From JBFYTX01 sp964442335 (GTDB lineage Bacteria > Chloroflexota > Dehalococcoidia > Dehalococcoidales > RBG-16-60-22), in NCBI GenBank assembly GCA_964442335.1, contig CAYTZI010000028.1, positions 1 to 18,026 of the forward strand: a stretch of DNA of 18,026 nt. The letters run 5' to 3'. Of the stretch, positions 1 to 7,334 are shown piece by piece. How positions within the stretch are numbered: position 1 is the stretch's first letter; each line of letters starts with the position of its first letter. Under the pieces are notes generated by a model that was not told the DNA's origin, did no database searches, and saw only the letters and a program-made list of their open reading frames with translations. A program made the position numbers and the translations under genes.

Positions 1-245
1 ATGTTTACCCCCGCCCCCCGGTCGATGTTGACGACGTTGACGCGTTCTTCAAGTTCGTTAAAGCCGGTTTTTCCGCCGCCCGCAAGCAGGTCGCCAACTC
101 GCTCTCCCGCAGCCTCGGAATGTCTAAAGAAGAGGTGTCATCCATGCTGGGCAGAGCCGGCATCGACCCGCGGCGGAGGGCGGAGACCTTTACTCTGGAA
201 GAATGGGCGGCGCTCTTTAAGGAATACAGCCTGAAGTCGAGATAA
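1..245 (+). CDS. rsmA: 16S rRNA dimethyladenosine transferase RsmA (KsgA), C-terminal fragment
   Basis: This is the last 80 residues of a gene that begins before the window, read in the frame that starts at base 3 and ends at TAA 243-245. RsmA dimethylates two adjacent adenosines near the 3' end of 16S rRNA during small-subunit assembly. The visible part is the C-terminal helical domain: the family hallmark AGFSAARKQVANSL (an aromatic, then xxRK, then NxL), followed by a helix and the closing stretch GIDPRRRAETFTLEEW, which matches the usual Gly-hydrophobic-Asp-Pro...RxE(T/S)L motif. The SAM-binding Rossmann domain is outside the window. One base separates its stop from the ispE start; the rsmA-ispE pair is common in bacteria. 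A different frame from base 1 to 234 is also open but has no family resemblance and is a shadow. Confidence 0.9.
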   Translation, partial: VYPRPPVDVDDVDAFFKFVKAGFSAARKQVANSLSRSLGMSKEEVSSMLGRAGIDPRRRAETFTLEEWAALFKEYSLKSR

Positions 246-246
246 T

Positions 247-1083
247 ATGATTACCGTAAAAGCCCCGGCCAAGATTAACCTGACTTTAGAGGTATTAGGT
301 AAACGACCGGACGGCTATCACGAGGTACGCAGTATCGTTCAGGCCATTGACCTCTGTGACACGCTGCGTTTCACTGAAGCCGGAGATACTTCGATTACCT
401 GCGATATGCCGGAGTGGTCGGCGGAGGAAAGCCTGGTAAGCAGGGCGGTGAACCTGTTGGCGGAGATTTCTGGCCCTGGCAAAGGGGTAAAGATAAGCAT
501 GGAGAAGCGTATTCCCCTTCACTCCGGCCTCGGCGGTGATAGCTCCGATGCTGCCGCTATATTAAAAGGACTTAACGAGTTTTGGCAACTCAATCTATCT
601 CGTGAAAAGCTGCTCTCCCTGGCGGCGCGGCTCGGCTCGGACGTCCCGTTCTTTATCGAAGGAGGCACGGCGCTGGTGTCGGGGCGGGGAGAAGTAATTA
701 GGCCGCTGAACTCTCCCGCCGGGATGTGGGCCGTGCTGGTATTTCCGGATATTCCCGTGGAGGCAGGCAAGACCGGCCGCATGTACGCCGCCCTGAAGCC
801 GTCCCACTTTACCGACGGCTCCATCACGCAAAGGCTGATAGATAATTTGAATAATCTTGAACCGTCGCTGCTGTTCAACACCTTTGAGAACGTTGCCTTT
901 AGCATCTTCCCGGGCCTTGACGTATATAAAGGGCACCTTATCAAGCTCGGCGCGCCGCGCGTCCATCTGGCCGGCTCCGGGCTGACTTTGTTTGCGCTGT
1001 TCCGGCAGAAATCAATCGCCGAAGACCTGTATACGCGCTGTAAAGACCAGGGCATGAAGACCTGCCTGGCGCAGACGATATGA
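247..1083 (+). CDS. ispE: 4-diphosphocytidyl-2-C-methyl-D-erythritol kinase IspE
   Basis: Cytosolic GHMP-family kinase that phosphorylates CDP-methylerythritol with ATP in the non-mevalonate (MEP) isoprenoid pathway. The 278 residues are of normal family length. The N-terminal PAKINLTLEVLGKRPDGYHE block carries the conserved Lys9. The glycine-rich ATP loop is PLHSGLGGDSSDAA at about 90-103. LGSDVPFF at 130-136 holds the catalytic Asp132. The C-terminal GHMP motif AGSGLTLFALF is near residue 242. The start is fixed by the canonical MxxVKAPAKINL opening, one base after the rsmA stop, so translation is probably coupled to rsmA. It overlaps the next gene by 4 bases (ATGA, 1080-1083). No promoter is seen between rsmA and ispE. 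Confidence 0.95.
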   Translation: MITVKAPAKINLTLEVLGKRPDGYHEVRSIVQAIDLCDTLRFTEAGDTSITCDMPEWSAEESLVSRAVNLLAEISGPGKGVKISMEKRIPLHSGLGGDSSDAAAILKGLNEFWQLNLSREKLLSLAARLGSDVPFFIEGGTALVSGRGEVIRPLNSPAGMWAVLVFPDIPVEAGKTGRMYAALKPSHFTDGSITQRLIDNLNNLEPSLLFNTFENVAFSIFPGLDVYKGHLIKLGAPRVHLAGSGLTLFALFRQKSIAEDLYTRCKDQGMKTCLAQTI

Positions 1084-1877
1084 AAAACTACAGGAAATGG
1101 GGCAGTCCCCCCTATACCATCGCCGTCATTCACGGCGGACCCGGCGCTCCCGGCGAGATGGCGCCCGTGGCCAGGGAGCTTTCTTCTCTTACCGGCGTCC
1201 TCGAGCCGATCCAGACCAGGAACACCTTTGAAGGGCAGGTCCGGGAGCTGCGCGAGACTCTGGAAACCAACGCTAATCTCCCCGTTATCTTAATAGGGTT
1301 CTCCTGGGGGGCTTTCCTGAGCTATGTTTTGACCGCCCGCTATCCCCACCTTGTTAAAAAGCTAGTCCTTATCGGCAGCGGTCCATTTGTAGAAAGATAC
1401 GCCGCCGGCATCGAGGCCGAAAGACTGAACCGTCTCTCCGAAGAGGAGAGAGTCGAGGCTTTTGGTCTTATCGACGTTACTAACGACCCGTCTTCTCCGG
1501 TTGCCGATAAAGATAAGTCCATGGCGCGTCTGGCTGCGCTGTTCGCCGGGGCCGACACTTTTGCTCCTCTCCCGTCCCCGCCGCGGGAGAAAGAGGTCTT
1601 TAAAGTCAGCGAGGAAATCAACCGCCGCGTCTGGGCGGAGGCAAAGCCGCTGAGGATTTCCGGCGAGCTGCTGGAGCTGGGAAAAAAAATCAAGTGCCCG
1701 GTGCTTGCCATTCACGGCGATTATGACCCCCATCCCGCCGCCGGCGTCAAAGGGCCGCTATCCGGCGTTATCAAAAATTTCAGGTTCGTTTTGCTGAAAA
1801 AGTGCGGCCATGAGCCGTGGCTTGAAAGATACGCCAGGGAGGAGTTTTTCAAGATACTCAACAAGGAGATTGTTTAA
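1080..1877 (+). CDS. alpha/beta-hydrolase fold protein, substrate unknown
   Basis: A 265-residue, single-domain cytosolic alpha/beta hydrolase with a complete apparent catalytic triad. The oxyanion-hole motif HGGPG lies at 18-22, as in prolyl-aminopeptidase-like members. The nucleophile elbow GFSWG at 73-77 makes Ser75 the nucleophile. GDYDPHP near 213-219 gives Asp216, and CGHEPW gives His244. A lid-like helical insert (about 105-185) separates the nucleophile from the Asp/His half. The motifs show it is probably an active hydrolase, but not whether it cleaves an ester, peptide or C-C bond. It starts inside the ispE stop (ATGA overlap) and its own stop overlaps the next ATG by one base (TAATG at 1875-1879), so it sits in a translationally coupled run. 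Confidence 0.85.
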   Translation: MKNYRKWGSPPYTIAVIHGGPGAPGEMAPVARELSSLTGVLEPIQTRNTFEGQVRELRETLETNANLPVILIGFSWGAFLSYVLTARYPHLVKKLVLIGSGPFVERYAAGIEAERLNRLSEEERVEAFGLIDVTNDPSSPVADKDKSMARLAALFAGADTFAPLPSPPREKEVFKVSEEINRRVWAEAKPLRISGELLELGKKIKCPVLAIHGDYDPHPAAGVKGPLSGVIKNFRFVLLKKCGHEPWLERYAREEFFKILNKEIV

Positions 1878-2695
1878 TGACTTTAGTAGAATTTAACCGG
1901 GAGACCTGCACCAGGTGCGGCGCCTGCATCGCGGCCTGCGCCGGCAGTATTATAATTCCTCAGGAGGACGGTTACCCGCGCCTGTTCCCCGGGGCGGACC
2001 AGTTCTGTATGCGCTGCGGTCATTGCGTGGTTATATGCCCGACCGACAGTGTCATCCATCAGGAAATGCCGCCGGAACAATGCCCCCCCATTGAAAAAGA
2101 ACAGGAAGTGTCCTTTCAACAGGTGTCCCAGCTTATCAAGAGCCGCCGCTCTATACGGGAATTCAAGGATAAGCCGGTGCCCAGGGAGGTAATTGAGCAA
2201 GTTATAGATGTCGCCCGTTACGCCCCCAGCGGTCATAATGAGCAGGAAGTACAGTGGCTGGTCATCGATGACCGGGAAGAGCTGCGCAGGTTGACGGCCA
2301 TCGGCGTTGATTGGTTTCGCTCCATGTCTACGGGCGATGCGCCCTGGGCCCAGCAAATGCAGGGGATACTGAAAATGCATGAACTGGGCATTAATATCTT
2401 TCTCCGCGACGCTCCTGCGGTGGTCGTGGCTTTCGCCGAGAAGAACAATCCCATCGCTCCAACGGACTGCGTTATCGCCCTGAGCTACTTCGACCTGGCG
2501 GCCAGGGCCGCCGGGCTCGGGTGCTGCTGGAACGGGTACTTCTACGTTTCCGCCCAGTCCTTTCCTCCCATGGTCAAAGCCATCGACCTGCCGGAAGGAT
2601 TTGCGCCGTACGGTGCTTTGATGGTAGGCTATCCCCGGTACAGATATCACAGGATACCGGCCCGCCGGCCGGCCCGCGTTATTTACCGACCGTAG
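1877..2695 (+). CDS. nitroreductase-family flavoprotein with N-terminal 2[4Fe-4S] ferredoxin domain
   Basis: A 272-residue fusion. The N-terminal ferredoxin domain has two classical CxxCxxCxxxC clusters, Cys11/14/17/21 and Cys44/47/50/54 (the second followed by PTDS), so two [4Fe-4S] centres are expected. The nitroreductase domain starts at SRRSIREF (about 89-96), the usual FMN-phosphate-binding opening, followed by the ARYAPSGHNEQ segment and a Gly-Leu-Gly-Cys-Cys-Trp stretch near residue 215. Such ferredoxin-NTR fusions are typical of anaerobes, where the iron-sulfur domain probably feeds electrons to FMN. The physiological acceptor cannot be read from sequence. The ATG is one base into the upstream stop, with a good AAGGAG at 1863-1868, 8 bases upstream. 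Fifteen bases separate it from the rubrerythrin gene. Confidence 0.9.
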   Translation: MTLVEFNRETCTRCGACIAACAGSIIIPQEDGYPRLFPGADQFCMRCGHCVVICPTDSVIHQEMPPEQCPPIEKEQEVSFQQVSQLIKSRRSIREFKDKPVPREVIEQVIDVARYAPSGHNEQEVQWLVIDDREELRRLTAIGVDWFRSMSTGDAPWAQQMQGILKMHELGINIFLRDAPAVVVAFAEKNNPIAPTDCVIALSYFDLAARAAGLGCCWNGYFYVSAQSFPPMVKAIDLPEGFAPYGALMVGYPRYRYHRIPARRPARVIYRP

Positions 2696-2710
2696 TTAAA
2701 GGGGGTTGTC

Positions 2711-3217
2711 ATGACTTACAGGACGGAGAACAATTTGCTGGAAGCCTTTGGCGGTGAAAGCAAAGCCAAACGCCGCTATGCGTTCTATGCGGAGAAAGCG
2801 GAAAATGAGGGCTATCCGGGTATAGCCAGGCTCTTCCGCGCCGTGGCGGAAGCGGAGGTAGTCCATGCGCGCAACCACCTCAACGCCATGGACGCCATCG
2901 GCTCTACCAAGGATAATTTGATGGCCGCCAGCATGGGAGAACAAATGGAGTTCACCTCTATGTACCCGACTTTTATAGAGGTGGCGAAGGAAGAGCGGAA
3001 CGAGAGAGCGGAACGCACCTTCGACTGGGCTAACAGGGTGGAGAAAATCCATTTTGGCTACTTCGAGGCCGCTCTGAAAGACGTCAAGGAAGGAAAGAAC
3101 CCGGAGACTGCGGACTACTATGTCTGCCAGGTCTGCGGCAATACCGTGACCGGCTCAGCGCCGGACAAATGCCCCATCTGCGGGGCACCTGCCGAAGCAT
3201 TTAAGAAAATAGACTAG
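2711..3217 (+). CDS. rbr: rubrerythrin
   Basis: A 168-residue cytosolic non-haem iron protein that reduces hydrogen peroxide in anaerobes. The N-terminal ferritin-like four-helix bundle carries the diiron ligand pattern: Glu16 in the first helix, an ExxH pair at Glu49/His52, Glu95 with Glu98, and Glu111xxHis114. The C-terminal rubredoxin-like domain has CQVC (139/142) and CPIC (154/157) for one mononuclear iron. All expected ligands appear present, so it should be functional. The ATG at 2711 follows a run of A and G at 2698-2705 that serves as ribosome-binding site. It lies directly after the ferredoxin-nitroreductase gene, consistent with a redox or oxygen-protection section of this operon. 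Confidence 0.95.
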   Translation: MTYRTENNLLEAFGGESKAKRRYAFYAEKAENEGYPGIARLFRAVAEAEVVHARNHLNAMDAIGSTKDNLMAASMGEQMEFTSMYPTFIEVAKEERNERAERTFDWANRVEKIHFGYFEAALKDVKEGKNPETADYYVCQVCGNTVTGSAPDKCPICGAPAEAFKKID

Positions 3218-3247
3218 GTTATCGTTGTGGGGGGAGGGGAAAGTGCG

Positions 3248-4036
3248 GTGGAGATATATAAAGTTTATTTTCCGACTAAAACGGCTATACCCATTGTCGC
3301 CAGTCTGCCCCATAGCGGTACATACATTCCGCGCAAGGTTGCTGGACATTTCAAGCAGACCCCGCAGCCTATTTTAACCACCATCGACTGGCACCTCGAA
3401 AAACTATATGATTTTCTGCCGGAAATGGGCATTACGGTAATTCAGGCTACTCACAGTAAATATGTGGTCAATTTGAATCGCGGCTTGAATCCGCCGCTAT
3501 TCGGACCGGAAATGTTGTCTGTGGTTTCCAGCGAAGGCGGGTTCGAGAGCGCTCTGTATGACCATGAGCTGAATCAAAGCGAGATAGAAGAGCGTATCGA
3601 TAAATATTACCGTCCCTACCACCGTCGGCTGGAGCGATTATTGCAGCAAATAGTACGTAATTTCCATCCGGTTTATCTCCTCGACCTGCATAGTTTCTGT
3701 ACTGCAACTCCCCTGGCAGAGGTATGCCTCGGTGATGCAAACGGAACAACCTGTTCGGAGCGTCTGACGGCATGTTTCAAGGAAGCTTTGTGTAAGTATG
3801 GTTTCGACGTGGTCAGGAATGACAGGTGGACGGGGGGTTATATCACCCGGCATTACGGAAGTCTGGTAAATATTGAAGCGCTGCAAATTGAGATAAAGTT
3901 CCCCGTTTATCTGAGCAGGGAATATTCCGGCAGGGAGCCGATAACGGAGTGGGATACGGAGAAATTCAGAGGCGCCAGGCAGAGGTTAAAGCAGGCGTTT
4001 GCGGAAGCAATAGACAATTTACTCTCTCGCCATTAA
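3248..4036 (+). CDS. N-formylglutamate amidohydrolase family protein
   Basis: A 262-residue protein of the zinc-dependent N-formylglutamate amidohydrolase family (HutG type), which removes formate from N-formyl-L-glutamate and related N-acyl amino acids. Visible family motifs are SLPHSGTYIP (PHSG at 21-24), DWHLEKLYD (47-55), KYVVNLNRG with Arg78, the metal-site motif LDLHS at 145-149, GGYITRHYG, and LQIEI at 212-216. The open frame extends upstream to GTG 3227, but the GTG at 3248 is preferred. It follows a strong GGAGGGG ribosome-binding stretch around 3232-3238 at about 10 bases, and the protein then opens MEIYKVYFPT as expected. No histidine-degradation genes are nearby, so the true substrate may differ. 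Its end faces the cca end with an 11-base gap. Confidence 0.8.
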   Translation: MEIYKVYFPTKTAIPIVASLPHSGTYIPRKVAGHFKQTPQPILTTIDWHLEKLYDFLPEMGITVIQATHSKYVVNLNRGLNPPLFGPEMLSVVSSEGGFESALYDHELNQSEIEERIDKYYRPYHRRLERLLQQIVRNFHPVYLLDLHSFCTATPLAEVCLGDANGTTCSERLTACFKEALCKYGFDVVRNDRWTGGYITRHYGSLVNIEALQIEIKFPVYLSREYSGREPITEWDTEKFRGARQRLKQAFAEAIDNLLSRH

Positions 4037-4047
4037 CAACTGGTTCT

Positions 4048-5304
4048 CTATTCTCTCCGCCACCCCCTCACCATCTCCTCTTCCTCTTTTTTGGTGGTCA
4101 CCCTGCCGTCGAGGCGCGCCTCTCTGATTAGCTGCAATAACTCTTTAATTTCCGGCCCCTCCCTTATTCCCAGCTTCTTCAGTCCCTCGCCGCCCAGCGC
4201 AGGGTTTACGTGCCTCAGCACGTTCAGATAAAGCTCGATGTGCTCGACGGCCGTCTCCGAGCCGGTGGCCAGCAAAGCCGCGTCGAGGGCTGTCGTGCTG
4301 TAGCCGTGGATGAGCTCGTAAACCTGGCTCGGCGCCAGGCCGGGTGTCACCAGCTTTTCGGTCTTTTCTTTTATCTCCTGAGTTTCCCGGATTATCCGGG
4401 CGCAGGACCTGGACAGGCGCAGGTAGTCGATGAGCTTTTCCGCTTCCGGCGCGGAGAGCCGGTAGCAGAGCAGGGCAAGGTAAAACGGGATGGTCGGAGA
4501 CGCATCGGGGAGGCAGCGCTCGCGGGCCAGGGCGAAGGTCTCTTTCAGCCAGTCGTCGCACTTAAGCGAGGGATGTATCCGGTCCAGCACACCGAGCTCG
4601 TCGGCGCGGAACAGGACTTTTTCCGGCTCATCCTCTTTCAGGACCAGCTCCAGTTCGTGGCGGATGCGGTCGCCGCTGATGGTGCCCAGCCAGGCGGTGC
4701 ACTGTTTTAAAAGCTCGCCGGTGGCGGATTCCAGCTTGAAGTCGAGCCTTTGCTCGTAGCGCAGGGCACGCCAGATGCGCGTGGCGTCGTCGATGAAGCT
4801 TTTGTCGTGCATCACCCGCACGAGCTTGCTCGTGATGTCCTGTCTGCCGCCGTGAGGGTCGATGATATCCCCGTAATGGCGCGGGTTAATCTCGATAGCC
4901 ACGGCGTTAATGGTGAAGTCGCGCCGGGCGAGGTCGTCGCTGATTGTCCCGGGTTTTACCGTGGGCAGCGCTCCCGGCCGACTGTAGGTCTCGGCGCGGG
5001 CGCTGGTGAGGTCGGCACTGCGTTCGTCCCAGCGGAGCGTAGCCGTGCCGAAGCGTGTGTGGGAGGTTACTTTAGCGGATAGACCGCGAGCCAGTTCCTC
5101 GGCCAGCTTGACCGCGTCTCCCTCCACCACCATGTCCAGGTCCAGGTTGCAGCGCTCGAGGAGGAGGTCGCGCACCACCCCGCCCACCAGGTAGAGGCGC
5201 TGCTGGCGTTTTTGCGCCGCCTCGCCCGCCTTCCTGATAAAGCGGATGATATCGTCCGGCAGCTGCTCCTTGATATCCCGGGAAAGGTTGATCGTTTCCG
5301 GCAT
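4048..5304 (-). CDS. cca: CCA tRNA nucleotidyltransferase / poly(A) polymerase family protein
   Basis: A 418-residue class II nucleotidyltransferase, probably adding or repairing the 3' CCA of tRNA. The head domain shows LVGGVVRDLLL (GG at 41-42) and LDLD at 54-57 with the two metal-binding Asp residues. RRDFTINA follows at 127-134, then the neck motif RIWRALRYEQRLDF at about 177-190. The C-terminal helical body completes the usual length. CCA-adding, A-adding and poly(A) polymerase activities cannot be separated with confidence from these motifs. The frame is open back to a TTG at 5343, but that TTG lies inside the -35 box. A TATAAT ends only 7 bases before the ATG at 5304 and there is no ribosome-binding site, so the ATG on a leaderless mRNA is the likely start. 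Confidence 0.9.
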   Translation of the reverse strand: MPETINLSRDIKEQLPDDIIRFIRKAGEAAQKRQQRLYLVGGVVRDLLLERCNLDLDMVVEGDAVKLAEELARGLSAKVTSHTRFGTATLRWDERSADLTSARAETYSRPGALPTVKPGTISDDLARRDFTINAVAIEINPRHYGDIIDPHGGRQDITSKLVRVMHDKSFIDDATRIWRALRYEQRLDFKLESATGELLKQCTAWLGTISGDRIRHELELVLKEDEPEKVLFRADELGVLDRIHPSLKCDDWLKETFALARERCLPDASPTIPFYLALLCYRLSAPEAEKLIDYLRLSRSCARIIRETQEIKEKTEKLVTPGLAPSQVYELIHGYSTTALDAALLATGSETAVEHIELYLNVLRHVNPALGGEGLKKLGIREGPEIKELLQLIREARLDGRVTTKKEEEEMVRGWRRE

Positions 5305-5311
5305 TTTACAT

Positions 5312-5343
5312 ATTATATCACAGCCTGTCCAGATAATTGTCAA
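5312..5343 (-). promoter_or_regulatory. sigma70-type promoter of cca, predicted leaderless
   Basis: On the minus strand TTGACA (5343-5338) and TATAAT (5317-5312) are both perfect consensus. The spacer is long (20 bases), but the -10 is preceded by TGA, giving an extended -10 (TGATATAAT) that can compensate. The predicted transcription start is about 5305, next to the ATG at 5304, which leaves no room for a ribosome-binding site. The boxes are seen; the start point is inferred. Confidence 0.7.
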
Positions 5344-5366
5344 TTAAATTCAGAAACAATTATAAT
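5337..5366 (+). promoter_or_regulatory. sigma70-type promoter of the UPF0200 kinase operon, predicted leaderless
   Basis: TTGTCA (5337-5342, 5 of 6 to consensus), an 18-base spacer and a perfect TATAAT (5361-5366). The ATG is at 5374, 7 bases after the -10, so the predicted transcription start falls on or just before the start codon. The -35 overlaps that of the divergent cca promoter inside the palindrome AATTGTCAATT (5335-5345). Confidence 0.75.
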
Positions 5367-5373
5367 AGACCGT

Positions 5374-5916
5374 ATGAAGGTCGTGGCGATTGTGGGCATG
5401 GTGGGGTCGGGGAAATCCGAGGTGGCGAAGCTCTTTAGAGACATAGGCTTTGCGGTCGTCAGGTTCGGGGATATCACCGACGACGCCGTTAAAGCGAAGG
5501 ACCTGCCCCTGATTGAGGAAAACGAGCGACCGGAGCGGGAGAGAATCCGCAATGAGCACGGCATGGCCGCCTACGCGAAGTTGAGCGTGCCGCGCATCGA
5601 TGCCGCGCTGAAATCATCCAGCGTGGTCGTGGACGGCCTTTACTCCTGGGAGGAATACATTTATCTTAAAGAGTATTACGGAGACAGGCTTATCGTGGTG
5701 GCGGTATGGTCGCCGCCGAAAGACCGCTACGCCCGGCTGGCAGGTCGCAAGATAAGGCCGCTGATGCCGCAGGAGGCCGCCTCCCGCGAGAGGGCCGAGA
5801 TAGAGAACCTTAATAAGGGCGGCCCTATTGCCATGGCCGATTTTGTAATCGTGAACGATTCTACATTTGCCAACATGAAGAAACAGGTGGAAAATATTTT
5901 AGCGAGGTTGAAATGA
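5374..5916 (+). CDS. P-loop nucleotide kinase-like protein, UPF0200 type
   Basis: A 180-residue P-loop NTPase. The Walker A motif GMVGSGKS is at 8-15 (Lys14). RFGDITDDAV follows, in the place of the MGDVIREE-type motif of UPF0200 proteins. EHGMAAYAKLSVPRI resembles the family's EEGxxAxAKR segment, and SSVVVDGLYSWEEY (residues about 85-98) the family's DGxRSxxE strand. The tail GGPIAMADFVIVND matches the usual G-x-hydrophobic-ADxxIxN ending. UPF0200 is best known from archaea and is related to nucleotide and dephospho-CoA kinases; its substrate is unknown. The ATG is chosen because TATAAT precedes it by 7 bases and the protein opens directly into the P-loop strand. It overlaps the dCMP deaminase by 4 bases (ATGA), suggesting linked deoxynucleotide metabolism (inference). 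Confidence 0.75.
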   Translation: MKVVAIVGMVGSGKSEVAKLFRDIGFAVVRFGDITDDAVKAKDLPLIEENERPERERIRNEHGMAAYAKLSVPRIDAALKSSSVVVDGLYSWEEYIYLKEYYGDRLIVVAVWSPPKDRYARLAGRKIRPLMPQEAASRERAEIENLNKGGPIAMADFVIVNDSTFANMKKQVENILARLK

Positions 5917-6395
5917 CTTTACCCAGACGTCCGTCGCTTGACGAGTATTTTTTAAAAATCGCCTCGGTGGTGGCCGAACGTTCGACCTGCCGCCGTCATC
6001 ACATGGGGGCTATAGCGGTGCGGGACAAGCACATCCTGACCACCGGCTATAACGGGGCGCCGGCGGGGGCTAAAGACTGCCTGGAGCTGGGCTGCCTCCG
6101 CGATGAGCAGGGCATACCTTCCGGCATGAGGACCGAGATATGCCGCGCCATCCACGCCGAGCAGAATGTGATTATCCAGGCGGGACTTCACGGCGTGAGT
6201 CTGGAAGGAAGTACCGTTTACTGTACCCACACGCCCTGCGTGCTCTGCGCCAAGATGCTCGTTAACGCCAGGATTGCGCGCTTTGTGACCTTCGGGAAAT
6301 ACGACGACGACCGCTTTATAGATATATTTAAAGAGGCGGGTATCGAGGTGGATATCAAAGACAGGCCGCCGTCGCAGATAACGTACCTGGACTAG
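5913..6395 (+). CDS. deoxycytidylate (dCMP) deaminase family protein
   Basis: A 160-residue zinc-dependent deaminase that probably converts dCMP to dUMP for thymidylate synthesis. The catalytic zinc site is complete: HAE at 81-83 (His ligand and proton-shuttle Glu83), and PCVLC at 108-112 with Cys109 and Cys112. The N-terminal block SLDEYFLKIASVVAERSTC and the loop TGYNGAPAGAKDC are typical of dCMP deaminases (ComEB/Dcd1 type) and differ from cytidine deaminases. Start: ATG 5913 overlapping the kinase stop, with GAGG at 5904-5907. It ends at TAG 6393-6395. That stop shares the palindrome CTAG with the stop of the convergent transketolase gene, so the two genes overlap by 4 bases. Confidence 0.9.
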   Translation: MTLPRRPSLDEYFLKIASVVAERSTCRRHHMGAIAVRDKHILTTGYNGAPAGAKDCLELGCLRDEQGIPSGMRTEICRAIHAEQNVIIQAGLHGVSLEGSTVYCTHTPCVLCAKMLVNARIARFVTFGKYDDDRFIDIFKEAGIEVDIKDRPPSQITYLD

Positions 6396-7333
6396 GCTTT
6401 TCTTTTTATCGTTTCCCTTACCGCCAGGGCGATATCTTTCGCCGTCAGCCCGTACCTTTCCAGAAGCTCCGCCGGCTTGCCGGACTGACCGAACACATCT
6501 TTTATCGCTACGAACTCCATCGGCACGGGCTGCCGACTGGCTGTGATTCTCGATACGATACTGCCGAGTCCTCCGGCCTCCTGGTGCTCCTCGGCGGTAA
6601 CGATGGCCCCCGTCTCCGCAGCGGCTTTAACGATAGCCGCCTCATCTATCGGCTTAAGCGTGGGCATGTTCAACACCCGGCAGCTGACGCCGTCCCGAGC
6701 GAGCTGTTCGGCGGCTTCCAGGGCCGAGGCCACCAACACGCCGCAGGCGATTACAGTAGCGTTTGTGCCCGACCTCATTTCCACCGCTTTGCCGATCTGG
6801 AAACGATAGACGCTATCGAATATCACCGGCAGCCTGGGACGGCAGAGCCGGACGTAGCAGGGCCCGTTATGCGCGGCGACGGCCCTTATAGCCTGCGCGG
6901 TCTCTATACCGTCCGCCGGGACAATGACGGTAAAGCCGGGCAGCGAGCACATCAGCGCCAGGTCCTCCAGAGCCTGATGGGAAGCGCCGTCCTCGCCGAC
7001 GGTCACGCCGGCATGCGTCACCACGATTTTCACGTTGAGCTTGGCCTGTGCCACCGAGACCCTTATCTGGTCGAAGCAGCGCCCCGGCGCGAACACGGCG
7101 AAGGTGCTGGCGAAGGGTATTTTTCCCGAGGCCGCCAGGCCGCTGGCGATACCTATCATGTTCTGCTCGGCGATGCCCACCTCGAAGAACCGCTCCGGGA
7201 ACTCTTTCTCGAAATACCGGGTCATCGTCGAAGGCTTGAGGTCGGCGTCCAGCACGACGATGTCCGGGTTCTCCCGTCCCAGCTCCACCAGCGTTCTGCC
7301 GTAGACTTCTCTCGGCGCCAGCTCTTCGGTCAC
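6392..7333 (-). CDS. transketolase, C-terminal (pyrimidine-binding) subunit
   Basis: A 313-residue second half of a split transketolase. It supplies the pyrimidine-binding and C-terminal domains of this thiamine-diphosphate enzyme of the non-oxidative pentose phosphate pathway. EVGIAEQN at 51-58 carries Glu56, which activates the thiamine ring. FASTFAVFAPGRCFDQIR, then HAGVTVGEDGASHQALED, are conserved cofactor- and substrate-site segments. The C-terminal domain follows from about residue 190. The start is GTG 7333, one base after the TAG of the N-terminal subunit, with AAGGAG about 10 bases upstream inside that gene, so production of the two halves is probably coupled. 1-Deoxyxylulose-5-phosphate synthase is unlikely because that enzyme is normally a single longer chain. 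Confidence 0.92.
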   Translation of the reverse strand: MTEELAPREVYGRTLVELGRENPDIVVLDADLKPSTMTRYFEKEFPERFFEVGIAEQNMIGIASGLAASGKIPFASTFAVFAPGRCFDQIRVSVAQAKLNVKIVVTHAGVTVGEDGASHQALEDLALMCSLPGFTVIVPADGIETAQAIRAVAAHNGPCYVRLCRPRLPVIFDSVYRFQIGKAVEMRSGTNATVIACGVLVASALEAAEQLARDGVSCRVLNMPTLKPIDEAAIVKAAAETGAIVTAEEHQEAGGLGSIVSRITASRQPVPMEFVAIKDVFGQSGKPAELLERYGLTAKDIALAVRETIKRKA

Positions 7334-7334
7334 G

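Noticed and set aside
1..234. Open frame from an ATG at base 1
   Set aside because: It is out of frame with the recognisable RsmA C-terminus and its translation is Pro/Ser/Arg-rich without any motif.
4210..4710. 166-residue plus-strand frame opposite cca
   Set aside because: It is antisense to the helical body of the nucleotidyltransferase and has no start signal or motif.
5305..5343. N-terminal extension of cca from TTG 5343
   Set aside because: That codon is part of the TTGACA -35 box, so it would lie upstream of the predicted transcription start.
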